A stretch of 64,000 nucleotides of DNA from Streptococcus porcinus (GTDB taxonomy: Bacteria; Bacillota; Bacilli; Lactobacillales; Streptococcaceae), in NCBI RefSeq assembly GCF_900475415.1, contig NZ_LS483388.1, forward strand, positions 1,102,001-1,166,000, in the 5' to 3' direction. Below, piece by piece: positions 10,508 through 20,788 of this stretch. Both the position numbers and the translations under genes were made by a program. Position 1 is the first letter of the stretch. The number at the start of each line of letters is the position of its first letter. Below the pieces are notes generated by a model. The model saw nothing but the letters and a program-made list of their open reading frames with translations. It was not told where the DNA came from and searched no databases.

Positions 10508-11668
10508 TTAATCTGCTGCTTGGCGGACACTTTTTGCGACAATTTCTGCCACACCTTCTTGAAAGGCATCTGGGATAATATGGGTTGGTGATAATTCTTC
10601 ATCTGGTATTAAGCTTGCTATCCCTTTTGCTGCTGCTATTTGCATATCAACAGTGATTGTCTTAGCACGCGCATCTAAAGCTCCGCGGAAAATTCCTGGA
10701 AAGGCTAAAACATTATTGATTTGGTTTGGAAAATCACTTCTTCCAGTTCCAACAATATAGGCTCCAGCTTCAATAGCTTGATCGGGGTAAATTTCAGGAA
10801 TAGGATTAGCCATGGCAAAAATAACAGGTTTTTCAGTCATTTTAGCAATCCACTCTGCTTTTAAAACACCAGGAGCTGAAACACCGATAAATATATCAGC
10901 CCCTTCTAGAGCATCTTCTAAGGTACCAGATTGAAATTCTCGGTTAGTAAGCTTGGCAATTTCCAAATGGTGTGGTGCCAGTTTATGGCCATCCTTTTCA
11001 TTAATGATTCCGAATTTATCAACAATTGTGACCTGTTTGGCCCCAGCAGCTAATAATTTTCGCGTAATAGATAGACCCGCAGAGCCTCCACCATTCACAA
11101 CAACTTTGACGTCTTCAAGAGCTTTACCAATTAATTTAAGGGAATTGAAAATCGCTGCTAATACCACAATTGCAGTACCGTGTTGATCATCATGGAATAC
11201 AGGAATATCACATTCTTCAATAAGGCGTTGTTCAATTTCAAAGCACCTAGGAGCTGAAATATCCTCCAGGTTGATGCCTCCAAAGGTTGGAGAAAGTGCT
11301 TTTACTATGCTAATAATTTCTTCAGTGTCATTTGTATCAAGCACAATCGGAACAGCATCAACACCAGCAAATGCTTTAAAGAGCGCTGCCTTACCTTCCA
11401 TAACGGGCATAGCAGCTAATGCTCCTATATCTCCTAAGCCAAGTACCGCTGAACCGTCACTAACTACTGCAACCGTATTCTTTTTACTTGTTAATTCGTA
11501 ACCTAGCTCTTTATCTTTTGCAATTGCTGTCGAAACACTTGCAACCCCTGGTGTATAAGCAATACTCAAATCATGTTTATTTTCAATAGCTACTTTAGGG
11601 ATGACTTCTAACTTACCACCAAATTTTTTCGCTTGCTCTAAGGCTAATTGCCCAAAATCTTTTGTCAT
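10508..11668 (-). CDS. maeE: malic enzyme (oxaloacetate-decarboxylating)
   Basis: A 386-residue malic enzyme of the short bacterial type, converting L-malate to pyruvate and CO2 with reduction of NAD(P). Conserved elements are YTPGVASVS at the N terminus, the catalytic-region Lys in MEGKAALFKAFAGVDAVPIVLDT, the metal-binding EDISAPRCFEIEQ and HDDQHGTAIV, and the nucleotide fold VVVNGGGSAGLSI. It lies 13 bases downstream of the malate permease in one operon. Next to maeP, maeK and maeR it makes the malate utilisation locus known from streptococci and Lactobacillus casei. The ATG follows AGAGG. Confidence 0.95.
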   Translation of the reverse strand: MTKDFGQLALEQAKKFGGKLEVIPKVAIENKHDLSIAYTPGVASVSTAIAKDKELGYELTSKKNTVAVVSDGSAVLGLGDIGALAAMPVMEGKAALFKAFAGVDAVPIVLDTNDTEEIISIVKALSPTFGGINLEDISAPRCFEIEQRLIEECDIPVFHDDQHGTAIVVLAAIFNSLKLIGKALEDVKVVVNGGGSAGLSITRKLLAAGAKQVTIVDKFGIINEKDGHKLAPHHLEIAKLTNREFQSGTLEDALEGADIFIGVSAPGVLKAEWIAKMTEKPVIFAMANPIPEIYPDQAIEAGAYIVGTGRSDFPNQINNVLAFPGIFRGALDARAKTITVDMQIAAAKGIASLIPDEELSPTHIIPDAFQEGVAEIVAKSVRQAAD

Positions 11669-11681
11669 TTTTTACCTCTTT

Positions 11682-13016
11682 CTATTTGAAAATTATTCTT
11701 AAAATTGCTGTCATTGTAATAACAGTAATGGCACCACCCAAGCGTGTTGCAACTTGTGCGAATGGCATTAAGTTCATTCTATCAGCAGTGCTTAAGATAG
11801 CTACATCTCCTGTTCCTCCCATACCACTTTGACAAGCTGAAATAATACCTGCCTCTACAGGATTCATATTTAAAAAACGAGAAACAAAGAAACCTACCGA
11901 AATGACAGTGAAAACAACACTAATAACAATGACAAAATATTGCCAACTTAGGGTTGCTACTACATCTTTAAGAGGAATATAAAGTAGCCCAAGCCCCGCC
12001 ATTAAGGGAAAAGTAAAGTTACTAGAAATAAATTTATAAAGTTGCTTAGCTCCATTCTGCGTTTCTTGTGGGATAACATTTAAATATTTCAAGAAGGCCG
12101 CTAGTAGAATCATCAATACTGGCCCTGGGAAACCTGTTAAATACTGTAATAAACCACCCGCTATGAAAAGAGAACATGCTGTAAGGACGCCCCCACCCAT
12201 GAGTTTTACATCTAAAGCCCCGGAATTGTCTTTTAAGGCATCAGCCATATCTTCACCATGACCAACCTTTACCAATTGCCCTTTTCCGGAATATTGCGGA
12301 TGTTTTTCGCCAAAACGAGATAGTAGGGCTGTACACATAATAGCAAAAAAGTTACCGATAATTGTTGCTGGGATAAGTTGAGCTACTAATTGTTCACTTC
12401 CTACGCCCGTAATCGCACTGTAGCCTAATGACAAAGGTAAAATACCTTCACCAATACCACCTGCTAAGACAGGTGTAACAATATAAAATAATGCATGCTG
12501 CCACTCTAATCCTAAAATAACACCAACTAAGGTGCCCACTGCCATCGCACATACCATTCCAAGAAGCATCGGAATAATCATACGAAATAGTCCTTGAATT
12601 AATATTTTTCGATTCATTCCTAAAATACTACCACAGACAAGGCAGGCAATATAGAAATATAGGAAATTGGCATCTTTCATTAGAACTTTGGTAGCTCCTA
12701 AAATATTCGGGTTTAAAAGGTTGAAAAATACCAATATTGAAGGAATGAGTAACGATAATATCGCTGGGCCACCAAAATTTTTCAATCCAGGAATATTAGC
12801 TCCAATAGTGCCTAACAACCACCCCATTGTCAAAATGACTGCGAAACCTCCCAGCATATTAACTGGTAACTGTTGAAGCCACGCTGTAAAAAGAATTAAA
12901 GTTGCAAAAACTAGGTAAACTGGTAATGGAACTGAGCCTACTTTAAAGGCTAACCACTTCTTCTGATTGTGTTCTGATGCTTTATCTACGGCATCATTTT
13001 CATGATTTATCCCCAT
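11682..13016 (-). CDS. maeP: malate permease (2-hydroxycarboxylate transporter family)
   Basis: A 444-residue polytopic membrane protein of the 2-HCT (CitS/CitP/MleP) family. The two family signature loops are recognisable as GGIGEGILPLSLGYS and SACQSGMGGTGDVAIL. It imports L-malate for the malic enzyme encoded just downstream. The start codon follows GGGAGG. The divergent maeK lies 162 bases away, and the AT-rich space between is where the response regulator would bind. A charged cytoplasmic N terminus of about 30 residues precedes the first helix. Confidence 0.93.
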   Translation of the reverse strand: MGINHENDAVDKASEHNQKKWLAFKVGSVPLPVYLVFATLILFTAWLQQLPVNMLGGFAVILTMGWLLGTIGANIPGLKNFGGPAILSLLIPSILVFFNLLNPNILGATKVLMKDANFLYFYIACLVCGSILGMNRKILIQGLFRMIIPMLLGMVCAMAVGTLVGVILGLEWQHALFYIVTPVLAGGIGEGILPLSLGYSAITGVGSEQLVAQLIPATIIGNFFAIMCTALLSRFGEKHPQYSGKGQLVKVGHGEDMADALKDNSGALDVKLMGGGVLTACSLFIAGGLLQYLTGFPGPVLMILLAAFLKYLNVIPQETQNGAKQLYKFISSNFTFPLMAGLGLLYIPLKDVVATLSWQYFVIVISVVFTVISVGFFVSRFLNMNPVEAGIISACQSGMGGTGDVAILSTADRMNLMPFAQVATRLGGAITVITMTAILRIIFK

Positions 13017-13045
13017 GAAACTACCTCCCTTTATTAGTTAATTTT

Positions 13046-13160
13046 AGTATAAGAGATATCAAACTTAAGCGGAAGTTTATTTAAGTTCTTTAACTATCTA
13101 AAATAATTCAATTTATTTAATTAATTTAAACTAGGTCTAAAACTTCTCCTATGATATACT
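13046..13160. promoter_or_regulatory. divergent maeP/maeK promoter region
   Basis: A minus-strand TATACT (13046-13051) serves maeP and a plus-strand TGATATACT (13155-13160) serves maeK. The bases between are almost pure A/T, rich in TTTAA and AATTA steps, as expected for a CitB-type regulator target. Exact operator repeats could not be assigned. Confidence 0.5.
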
Positions 13161-13178
13161 CAATTAATAGGAGGATTT

Positions 13179-14702
13179 ATGAGAAGACATCTATCATTAT
13201 GGGCCAGCTTATCTCTGGTATTAGTAAGTATGATAATCGTAACAGGCTCAATCTTTTATGGGATAACGATTCATGAAACCTACCGTTCTATTAAACAGCA
13301 AGAAAGTCATCTTCTAACAGCAACTGGGAAAATGTTATCTGAAAATGACCAAATTATTCAAAGTCTTGAAAATAAGCAAACCAATCAATCACTTATTTCC
13401 TATACCAAAGGTATTACGAGGGCTTATGACCTAGACTATGTTGTTGTTATGGATATGCAAGGAATTAGATACACACATCCCAATATTCATAAAATCGGCA
13501 AACCTTTTCAAGGTGGTGATGAGAAAACTGTTTTGAAAGGTAAGGAAGTTATTTCAACAGCTAAGGGCAGTTTAGGGAAATCTCTTAGGTATTTAATTCC
13601 TGTTAAAAATAGCAATGGCAAACAAATAGGAGCCCTTGCCGTTGGGATAAAATTAACAACTTTAAATGAAGTTGTTACCTTATCCAAGCAAAAATACACC
13701 TCAGCAGTTATTTTATCCCTTGTCTTTAGTTTATTAGTAACATCAATTATTTCAATGAGGTTAAAAAAACAACTCCATAATTTAGAACCTAGCGAAATTT
13801 ATCAGCTTTTAGAAGAACGTAATGCTATGCTAGATCAAATCGAAAATGCTGTCTTTATTATTAATCGCCAACATCATATTGAATTGGTTAACCCTTCAGC
13901 TAATCAATTAGTTCAACAAAAACTTAATTTAGAACATCTTAAAGGACGAAAAATTGAAAGTATTTTCCCAAATTTTTCCAGTCTAGATTTACATCAAGGT
14001 CACGAGCAACTTTTAAAATACCAGGATGAAGATTTTCTTATTACAATTTCACCTATTGCTGTAAAAAAAGATCTTCGAGGCTATTTACTCCTCATTCGGA
14101 ATGCCTCAGATGCTATATATACCATGGATCAGCTGGTGTATACAACTACATATGCTTCAGCCCTACAAGCACAAACTCATAAGTTTATGAATCAGTTGCA
14201 TGTGATTTATGGTTTAGTTGATATTTCTTATTTTGATCAGCTCAAAATCTACTTAGATAGTTTACTTGAACCCGAATCAGAATTTTTTACACGATTGTCC
14301 GTTTTAATTAAAGAACCTCTACTGGCAAGCTTCCTAATTGGAGAACAAGAAAAATTTCAAGAGCTCAATGTTAGTTTGGCCTTTGAAGTAACTAGTGATA
14401 TTCCTCGAAATCAAATCCAAAATCAATTAAACAATGTCTTAATGATTTTTAGATATCTTCACACTCATGTACTGAAAGGATTGAATCCTAAATTTGTAAC
14501 AATTACTTTAAGTTATCAAGATGACACACTCTTTAGCTCTTATCAAATTAACGATAAGTTAATAGAGGCTCAAAATATCGAAGATATATTAGAAACCCAC
14601 TATTTCAAACAACTACTTGTTAAAACCCACTCTAAATCAACTAAACAGCTTTTCACTTATCCACTAGAATTTACAGTAGCCATTCCCTATAAAGGAGAGT
14701 AA
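13179..14702 (+). CDS. maeK: malate-sensing histidine kinase (CitA/DcuS type)
   Basis: A 507-residue membrane sensor. One membrane helix lies at residues 10-30, an extracellular PASc sensor domain follows (VVVMDMQGIRYTHPN, then IPVKNSNGKQIGALAVGIKL, as in CitA/DcuS), a second helix lies near 170-190, then a cytoplasmic PAS domain. The H-box reads QAQTHKFMNQLHVIYGLVDI and keeps the phospho-acceptor histidine. The C-terminal ATPase part is odd: I cannot find the usual N-box (NLIDNA) or a DxGxG G-box, only LNNVLMIFRYLHTHVLKG in the expected place. The protein may therefore work poorly as a kinase. It pairs with maeR, which starts one base after its stop codon. Confidence 0.9.
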   Translation: MRRHLSLWASLSLVLVSMIIVTGSIFYGITIHETYRSIKQQESHLLTATGKMLSENDQIIQSLENKQTNQSLISYTKGITRAYDLDYVVVMDMQGIRYTHPNIHKIGKPFQGGDEKTVLKGKEVISTAKGSLGKSLRYLIPVKNSNGKQIGALAVGIKLTTLNEVVTLSKQKYTSAVILSLVFSLLVTSIISMRLKKQLHNLEPSEIYQLLEERNAMLDQIENAVFIINRQHHIELVNPSANQLVQQKLNLEHLKGRKIESIFPNFSSLDLHQGHEQLLKYQDEDFLITISPIAVKKDLRGYLLLIRNASDAIYTMDQLVYTTTYASALQAQTHKFMNQLHVIYGLVDISYFDQLKIYLDSLLEPESEFFTRLSVLIKEPLLASFLIGEQEKFQELNVSLAFEVTSDIPRNQIQNQLNNVLMIFRYLHTHVLKGLNPKFVTITLSYQDDTLFSSYQINDKLIEAQNIEDILETHYFKQLLVKTHSKSTKQLFTYPLEFTVAIPYKGE

Positions 14703-14703
14703 T

Positions 14704-15411
14704 ATGAATGTTTTAATTATTGAAGATGATCCCATGGTAGATTTCATTCATCGGAATTATTTGGAAAAAATAAATCAATTTGATATCATTTTATCCAGTA
14801 GCACTATCAAGGATGCTAAAGAAAAATGTAATAATTTCAAGATTGATCTCGTCCTACTGGATATTCATATTAAAGATGGCAACGGCTTGCAATTTTTAGA
14901 ATATCTAAGACAAGAACACCTTAATTGTGAAGTCATTATTATTTCAGCTGCTAATGATGGTAAAAATATTAAATTGGGCTTTCATCTTGGAGTTGTAGAC
15001 TACTTAATCAAACCATTTACCTACGAGCGGTTCAAAGAAAGTATTGACTTATTTTTAGCACAATTCAAACGCTTAAACCAAACAATCTTGCAACAAGAAC
15101 ACATTGACTCTCTTAAAATAAACAATAAAGAAGTGTCCTCGCAAAATAGGCAATCCTTGCTATTAGAAAAAGGACTATCACAAACGACTATGCAGCTTGT
15201 TCTTAATACAATTGATACCTTAGCTGATTCCTTTACCATCCAAGATATTACCCAAAAATCCCAACTTTCTCATGTTTCTGTTCGCAAATATATTACTTTT
15301 TTAGAAGAAAATAATTACTTACTGAGTGACCAGATTTATACAAAGGTGGGACGTCCATACCGTGTTTATCATAAAAATCCTTCCCCTACTACCCACTCCT
15401 TTTACCCTTAA
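14704..15411 (+). CDS. maeR: malate response regulator (CitB family)
   Basis: A 235-residue response regulator. The receiver domain keeps the acidic pair (IIEDDPMVDF), the phospho-accepting Asp in LVLLDIHIKDG, the switch Ser in IIISAAND and the Lys in YLIKPFTYERF. The C-terminal half holds a winged helix-turn-helix with TIQDITQKSQLSHVSVRKYITFLEE, as in CitB/DcuR/DctR regulators. It would activate maeP-maeE when malate is sensed. It forms an operon with maeK and ends just before a very strong shared terminator. Confidence 0.93.
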   Translation: MNVLIIEDDPMVDFIHRNYLEKINQFDIILSSSTIKDAKEKCNNFKIDLVLLDIHIKDGNGLQFLEYLRQEHLNCEVIIISAANDGKNIKLGFHLGVVDYLIKPFTYERFKESIDLFLAQFKRLNQTILQQEHIDSLKINNKEVSSQNRQSLLLEKGLSQTTMQLVLNTIDTLADSFTIQDITQKSQLSHVSVRKYITFLEENNYLLSDQIYTKVGRPYRVYHKNPSPTTHSFYP

Positions 15412-15451
15412 TTACGGCAATCTCAAAAGTAAGCGAGCATTTCGGAAAAGG

Positions 15452-15497
15452 AATAATAAAATAAGACTATCCACGTGGATAGTCTTATTTTATTATT
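15452..15497. terminator. bidirectional terminator between maeR and potD
   Basis: A perfect 46-base palindrome (terminal pair is G-T) centred on CCACGTGG with arms of A/T-rich sequence giving U-tracts both ways. It contains the stop codon of potD and ends both convergent operons. Confidence 0.9.
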
Positions 15498-16566
15498 TGC
15501 GGTACATTTTAAATTGCAGATAGAGATCATTATAGACTCCTAACCAATAATTTCCTAAGTTGTCGTAAACTTCTAGTTTCTTAATGGTTTCATTTGTTGG
15601 GTAAAAAGCAGGATCTTCTTTTATCTCTTTTGGTAAGATAGCTTTAGCCTTGGTATTTGGAGTAGCATAGCCGATATATTCTGCATTTTGAGCAGCGTTC
15701 TTAGGTTCATTGATAAAATTTAAAAAGGCATAAGCTTCTTTTTCATGTTTCATTGTTTTTGGTAAGACCAAATTATCAAACCAGAGGTTTGAACCTTCTG
15801 TAGGAACAACATAGTGTAAATGCTTATTATTAGCAAGCATCTCACTTGCTTCGCCTGAGAAAGTGACTCCGATAGCAGCATCTCCTTGAATCATATAACC
15901 TTTCATTTCATCGGCAACAATAGCTTTGATATTTGGTGTTAATGATTGAAGTCGTTTTTCTGCTGCTTTTAATTGGTTCATATTTTTAGAGTTGACACTA
16001 TTGCCAAATGTGGTCAAACCTATTCCCAGCATCTCTCTCGCCCCATCAATCAACATGATTTTATCTTTGTATTCAGGACGCCATAAATCCTCCCAATGCT
16101 TGGGAGCATGTTTTACTTGTTGGTCATTGTACACAATACCGACCGTCCCCCAAAAATAGGGAATTGAGTAATCATTTTTAGGATCAAAACTTTTCCCTAA
16201 GAACTCCTTACCTATCGCATCCATCCCTTTTAGTTTACTTTTATCCAATTTGACTAAAAGATTTTCTTTAATCATTTTGTCTATGGTGTAATCACTTGGC
16301 ACAGCAATATCATAGGTTGTACCACCCTGTTTTATTTTGGTGTACATGGCCTCGTTTGAATCAAAGGTTTCGTACTGCACTTGAATACCAGTTTCCTTTG
16401 TAAATTTTTTCAGCAAAGCAGGATCAATATAATCACCCCAGTTGTAAATGACTAATTTATCTGCTTGATTAGCAGACCCTGTTTTTTTCTGAATAGCAAA
16501 AGAAAGCCCAGCTAGGACAACAATAATAACCAATACCCCTGCAACAAAAGAATACAATTTACGCAT
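15493..16566 (-). CDS. potD: spermidine/putrescine ABC transporter, substrate-binding protein
   Basis: A 357-residue periplasmic-type binding protein. The N-terminal hydrophobic segment (residues 5-24) has no lipobox cysteine, so it looks like an uncleaved anchor or Sec signal. It is followed by LVIYNWGDYIDPALLKKF, the hallmark of PotD/PotF, and by conserved AVPSDYTIDKMIKENLL and PYFWGTVGIVYN. The start at 16566 follows AAGGAGG and overlaps the potC stop. Last gene of murB-potABCD, it delivers polyamines to the PotBC channel. Confidence 0.93.
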   Translation of the reverse strand: MRKLYSFVAGVLVIIVVLAGLSFAIQKKTGSANQADKLVIYNWGDYIDPALLKKFTKETGIQVQYETFDSNEAMYTKIKQGGTTYDIAVPSDYTIDKMIKENLLVKLDKSKLKGMDAIGKEFLGKSFDPKNDYSIPYFWGTVGIVYNDQQVKHAPKHWEDLWRPEYKDKIMLIDGAREMLGIGLTTFGNSVNSKNMNQLKAAEKRLQSLTPNIKAIVADEMKGYMIQGDAAIGVTFSGEASEMLANNKHLHYVVPTEGSNLWFDNLVLPKTMKHEKEAYAFLNFINEPKNAAQNAEYIGYATPNTKAKAILPKEIKEDPAFYPTNETIKKLEVYDNLGNYWLGVYNDLYLQFKMYRK

Positions 16567-17335
16567 GCTTGTCCTCCTTATCAAGTGAGATATAATAATA
16601 GCCCATTACCAAAAGTATTGAGACAAAAAAGACAATCGTTGAGAGAGCATTGATATCAAGTGAAATCCCTCGCCGAGCGCGCGAATAAATTTCTACAGAA
16701 AGCGTAGTAAAACCATTACCTGTTAAAAAGAAAGTAACTGCAAAATCATCTAATGAATACGTAAAAGCCATAAAGTATCCAGCAATAATACCAGGTGTTA
16801 AGAAAGGCAACATAACTTCTTTCATCATCTGAAATTGACTAGCTCCCAAATCATAGGCTGCATTAATCATATCTTGATTCATTTCTTTAAGTCGTGGTAA
16901 GACCATCAAAACGACAATTGGAATTGAGAAGGCAATGTGACTTAAGAGGACAGAAAAAGCGCCTAATTGAAACTTCAAAGTTGTAAAAAGTATTAAAAAT
17001 GATGCGCCAATCATAACATCTGGTGAAACCATGAGAACATTATTGGCAGATAGGAGCGAATTCTGGAATCTCTTTTTAGCATGATGAATGAATATAGCAC
17101 CAAAAGTACCGATGAAGGTTGCAATCAGAGCACTTGAAAATGCTAAGACAAAGGTTTGCAAGAGAATTGACATCAGTCGACTATCAGCAAAAAGCGTCCG
17201 ATAATGTTCCAATGTTACCCCAGTAAACCCATTCATGTCTCCTCCTTTATTAAAAGAATAAAAAATGAGATATAAAATCGGAACGTAGAGAAGTACAAAA
17301 GTGAAAGTTAAATAAATTGGAACAAATTTTTTCAT
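16559..17335 (-). CDS. potC: spermidine/putrescine ABC transporter, permease
   Basis: A 258-residue membrane subunit with six helices and the binding-protein-dependent transport EAA loop (INAAYDLGASQFQMMKEVMLPFLTPG). The start is the ATG at 17335, preceded by AAGGAG and overlapping the potB stop in an ATGA; a longer in-frame reading back to 17416 lies inside potB and is rejected. It forms the import channel with PotB, energised by PotA. Confidence 0.93.
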   Translation of the reverse strand: MKKFVPIYLTFTFVLLYVPILYLIFYSFNKGGDMNGFTGVTLEHYRTLFADSRLMSILLQTFVLAFSSALIATFIGTFGAIFIHHAKKRFQNSLLSANNVLMVSPDVMIGASFLILFTTLKFQLGAFSVLLSHIAFSIPIVVLMVLPRLKEMNQDMINAAYDLGASQFQMMKEVMLPFLTPGIIAGYFMAFTYSLDDFAVTFFLTGNGFTTLSVEIYSRARRGISLDINALSTIVFFVSILLVMGYYYISLDKEDKHA

Positions 17336-18126
17336 TGGCTTTTCTCCTTTGTTACCCACATAATGACAAGCATGGTAAAAATGAGAACCACACCAATAGT
17401 AGAACCCATTCCCCAATTTTGCGTAGTTAGGAAGTGCTGCTCAATGGCCGTTCCAAGAGTGATGACACGGTTTCCACCAATGAGGCGTGTTAGCATGAAA
17501 AGACTCAAACTTGGAATGAAAACAGACTGTACACCTGCACGTACACCACTCATTGACAAAGGAAAGATGACACGCGAAAAAGTTTGAACTTCATTTGCCC
17601 CTAAATCGCGACTAGCATTTATAACATTTCCATCTATATCATCTAAAGCATTAAAGATCGGCAATATCATAAAAGGAAGTTCAATATATGAAGCTACAAA
17701 AATAAAGGAAAAATCTGTAAATAGAATTTGCTTAGGACCAATTCCAACAAAAGTCAAAAAGGCATTAATTCCACCTTGCTGACCAAAAATCCCCATAAAG
17801 GCATAAGCTTTTAATAAGAGATTAACCCAAGTTGGTAAAATAATTAACATTAACCACAGTTGCCGATGCTTAAGCTTAGTTAAGCAATAGGCTGCTGGAT
17901 AAGATAACAAAAGAGTGACTATCGTAATAATTCCTGCATAAACAATGGAATTAAAAACCATACGTAGATAAGTCCAGGAACTGAAAAAAATCTGATAGTT
18001 AGCAAGAGTAAGATGACCTTGGATATCAAAAAAAGATTTGTAAAATAAGAGAGCAACTGGTGCTAGAACAAAAAGAAAAATCCAAAGAAAATAGGGAATC
18101 GAGTAAGACTTAGAGGTTTTCTTCAT
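17332..18126 (-). CDS. potB: spermidine/putrescine ABC transporter, permease
   Basis: A 264-residue six-helix permease with the EAA loop [23 protein letters not shown]. It begins [20 protein letters not shown], giving a charged N terminus before the first helix. Its start lies within the last codons of potA (17-base overlap) and its end overlaps potC by four bases, so the four pot genes are tightly coupled. Confidence 0.93.
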   Translation of the reverse strand: MKKTSKSYSIPYFLWIFLFVLAPVALLFYKSFFDIQGHLTLANYQIFFSSWTYLRMVFNSIVYAGIITIVTLLLSYPAAYCLTKLKHRQLWLMLIILPTWVNLLLKAYAFMGIFGQQGGINAFLTFVGIGPKQILFTDFSFIFVASYIELPFMILPIFNALDDIDGNVINASRDLGANEVQTFSRVIFPLSMSGVRAGVQSVFIPSLSLFMLTRLIGGNRVITLGTAIEQHFLTTQNWGMGSTIGVVLIFTMLVIMWVTKEKSQ

Positions 18127-19264
18127 TACGTTCCTCCTCGATTGCGTTAATCAGCCCCTCCTCCTGCTCATCGGTATCAACATATTCTTCAATACGTGCA
18201 TCAAATTCTTCTTCTGTTTCATTTAAACGCATGATATGAATATCTTCTGGAGTAAAGGACAATCCAATAATTTCACCCTCAATGGCTTTGCGAGTAGAAT
18301 GAATCATCCACTCATTACCAAGCTCATCATAAGCAATAATTTCGTAATGTACACCACGGAATAACTGAGTGTCAACCTTAACTTGGAGCTTACCTTCTTC
18401 AGGTAGAGTAATCTGCAGATCTTCTGGACGAATCACTACTTCTACTGGTTCATTTGGACGCATCCCACCATCAACTGATTCAAAGGTTTTTCCATTGAAG
18501 GATACTAAATAATCCTCAATCATAGTTCCATTAATGATGTTAGATTCTCCAATAAAGTTTGCAACAAAATGATTAATCGGCTCGTCGTAAATATCAACGG
18601 GTGTCCCTGACTGAACAATTTCACCATCATTCATGACGAAAATCCAATCACTCATAGCCAATGCTTCTTCTTGATCATGGGTAACAAATACAAAGGTGAT
18701 CCCAAGTCTTTGTTGAAGTTCACGCAGTTCGTATTGCATTTCTGTACGTAACTTCAAATCTAAAGCCGACAATGGTTCATCAAGTAAAACCACGCGAGGT
18801 TGATTAATAATTGCGCGTGCTATCGCTACACGTTGCCTTTGACCACCTGACAATTTTTGAATAGGTCTTTTTTCAAACCCCTCTAATTGAACCATTTTTA
18901 AAGTTTCTTGAACTCTTTTTGCTATTTCAACTTTAGGGACATTTTTTAATTTTAAGGCAAAAGCCACGTTATCAAAAACATTCATATGGGGAAAGAGGGC
19001 ATAATTTTGGAATACAGTATGAACATCTCGTTTACTGATGGGAACATCATTAATCCGTTTTCCATCAAGAAAAATATCACCACTGCTTGCATCAATAAGT
19101 CCAGCAATAATATTCAGAATAGTAGATTTCCCTGAACCGGATGCACCTAAAAGAGTATAAAATTTACCCTCTTCAAGTTCAAAATTAATATTTTTTAGTA
19201 CCTGAGTACCATTGTCTTCAAATGTTTTAGAAACATTTTTAAATGTGATAATTGGCTTAGTCAA
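18110..19264 (-). CDS. potA: spermidine/putrescine ABC transporter, ATP-binding protein
   Basis: A 384-residue ATPase. Walker A is GASGSGKST, the signature is LSGGQRQR, Walker B is [12 protein letters not shown] and the switch His is in VTHDQEEA. The C-terminal 130 residues form a TOBE domain, typical of the PotA/MalK group, and end in an unusually acidic tail ([20 protein letters not shown]). It starts 36 bases after murB and appears to be cotranscribed with it. Confidence 0.95.
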   Translation of the reverse strand: MTKPIITFKNVSKTFEDNGTQVLKNINFELEEGKFYTLLGASGSGKSTILNIIAGLIDASSGDIFLDGKRINDVPISKRDVHTVFQNYALFPHMNVFDNVAFALKLKNVPKVEIAKRVQETLKMVQLEGFEKRPIQKLSGGQRQRVAIARAIINQPRVVLLDEPLSALDLKLRTEMQYELRELQQRLGITFVFVTHDQEEALAMSDWIFVMNDGEIVQSGTPVDIYDEPINHFVANFIGESNIINGTMIEDYLVSFNGKTFESVDGGMRPNEPVEVVIRPEDLQITLPEEGKLQVKVDTQLFRGVHYEIIAYDELGNEWMIHSTRKAIEGEIIGLSFTPEDIHIMRLNETEEEFDARIEEYVDTDEQEEGLINAIEEERNEENL

Positions 19265-19300
19265 TTGTCATAAATCCTCCATAAAATATCTGAGCAAATA

Positions 19301-20191
19301 TCAGGTCAACTCTTCCCCGATAATACGTACTTCCCTCTCTAAGGTAACACCAGAGTTGGTTTTGACGGTTGCAATAACGTGGGCTATTAATTGTTCATAG
19401 TCACGCGCAGTTCCTTGATCAACATTAATCATGAAACCTGCGTGTTTTTCCGAAACTTCAACACCACCAATCCGATAACCTTTCAAGCCAGCTTCCATAA
19501 TCAACTGACCAGCAAAGTGGCCAGGAGGACGCTTAAAGACAGATCCACAAGAAGGGTATTCTAATGGTTGTTTTAGACGCCTAAGATAATTAAGGCGATC
19601 CATTTCCTGGGAAATCTGTTCAAAATTCCCTGGATTTAGAGCAAATTTAGCAGAAATAACAATATCACCACTAGTTTGGACAGCAGATATCCGATAGCCA
19701 AAAGCCATTTCTCTCGCTGTTACTGTTTTAATCTCCCCCTCTGGCGTTAAGACTTTAGCCGAAAGAAAGATGTTAGCTATTTCACCACCGTAGGCACCAG
19801 CATTCATAAAAATAGCACCACCAATGCTTCCTGGTATACCACAAGCAAACTCAAAGCCAGTTAAGCTATGATATTTAGCGACCTTAGTTGTCTCTATCAG
19901 GTTAGCCCCTGCTTCTGCTTCAATGGTATAGCCATCAACTGTTATTAAATTAAGTTTATCAAACATAATCACAAAGCCACGAATGCCACCATCTCGAACA
20001 ATGAGATTACTTGCATTGCCAAGAACCAACCAAGGAATCTTGTGCTGATTTGCATATTTAACAACCCGTGTTAATTCAATACGATTACGAGGAAACACCA
20101 AGTAATCAGCAGGTCCACCAACTTTGGTATAAGTGTATTTTTTTAAAGGTTCGTTAATCCGGATATCAATTCCGGCAAGTTCTTCAATCAT
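19301..20191 (-). CDS. murB: UDP-N-acetylenolpyruvoylglucosamine reductase
   Basis: A 296-residue FAD enzyme that reduces UDP-GlcNAc-enolpyruvate to UDP-MurNAc, the second committed step of peptidoglycan synthesis. Seen motifs: [17 protein letters not shown], the FAD-binding [31 protein letters not shown], and the serine in [16 protein letters not shown]. It leads the pot operon, an arrangement also found in S. pyogenes. The start codon has a weak ribosome site, but the N terminus matches the family. Confidence 0.95.
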   Translation of the reverse strand: MIEELAGIDIRINEPLKKYTYTKVGGPADYLVFPRNRIELTRVVKYANQHKIPWLVLGNASNLIVRDGGIRGFVIMFDKLNLITVDGYTIEAEAGANLIETTKVAKYHSLTGFEFACGIPGSIGGAIFMNAGAYGGEIANIFLSAKVLTPEGEIKTVTAREMAFGYRISAVQTSGDIVISAKFALNPGNFEQISQEMDRLNYLRRLKQPLEYPSCGSVFKRPPGHFAGQLIMEAGLKGYRIGGVEVSEKHAGFMINVDQGTARDYEQLIAHVIATVKTNSGVTLEREVRIIGEELT

Positions 20192-20227
20192 TATTATCTA
20201 CTTTCCGAATCATTTCGTTTTACATTA

Positions 20228-20249
20228 AAAAATCGGCACAGAGCCGATT
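20228..20249 (-). terminator. terminator of the folate operon
   Basis: Hairpin AATCGGC-ACAGA-GCCGATT followed by T-rich sequence on the minus strand, between folK and murB. Confidence 0.75.
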
Positions 20250-20296
20250 CCATTATATCAAAATTTGTTAAAAATAACGATAATTAATAAGACATA

Positions 20297-20788
20297 TTAT
20301 GATACTTTTACCACACTTTTTATCTCATTCTGTGGTAATTCAGAGAGATAGCCTGATAAATAACTATTTTCTCCATTAAGTTTTAAATCAGGATTAATTT
20401 CCAAAAGTGGAATAAGCACAAAGGCTCGTTGCGTCATGAATGGGTGAGGAATCGTTAGGTCTTTAGTCTTACATATTACCTCACCAAAAAGTAGAATATC
20501 AATATCTATAGTACGTGGTCCCCATTTTTCATGACGAACTCTACCAAGATTCTTTTCAATTATATGAATATGATTTAAAAAAGTGACAGGTTCTAAATCA
20601 GTCTCAAAACAAGCAGCTAAGTTTAAAAAATTATCTTGGTCCGTTTTACCCCAAGCTATTGTTTCATAAATAGCAGAAATTTTAGCTAAGTGTGTTTTCG
20701 GTAACTGTGATAACTGACTAATAGCTTTCTCGAGATAAGCCTTCCGATTTCCCATATTACTGCCTAAACTAAGATATATCTTTGTCAT
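20297..20788 (-). CDS. folK: hydroxymethyl-dihydropterin pyrophosphokinase
   Basis: A 163-residue HPPK, which transfers pyrophosphate from ATP to 6-hydroxymethyl-7,8-dihydropterin. It starts TKIYLSLGSNMGNRKAYLEKA and has the family signature WGPRTIDIDILLFG (Asp-Ile-Asp for magnesium), then IPHPFMTQRAFVLIPL. It overlaps folB by four bases and is the last gene of the folC-folE-folP-folB-folK operon. Confidence 0.95.
   Translation of the reverse strand: MTKIYLSLGSNMGNRKAYLEKAISQLSQLPKTHLAKISAIYETIAWGKTDQDNFLNLAACFETDLEPVTFLNHIHIIEKNLGRVRHEKWGPRTIDIDILLFGEVICKTKDLTIPHPFMTQRAFVLIPLLEINPDLKLNGENSYLSGYLSELPQNEIKSVVKVS

Noticed and set aside
17336..17416. 27-codon N-terminal extension of PotC
   Set aside because: The stretch is the potB gene in another frame; the ATG at 17335 has its own ribosome site and an ATGA overlap.
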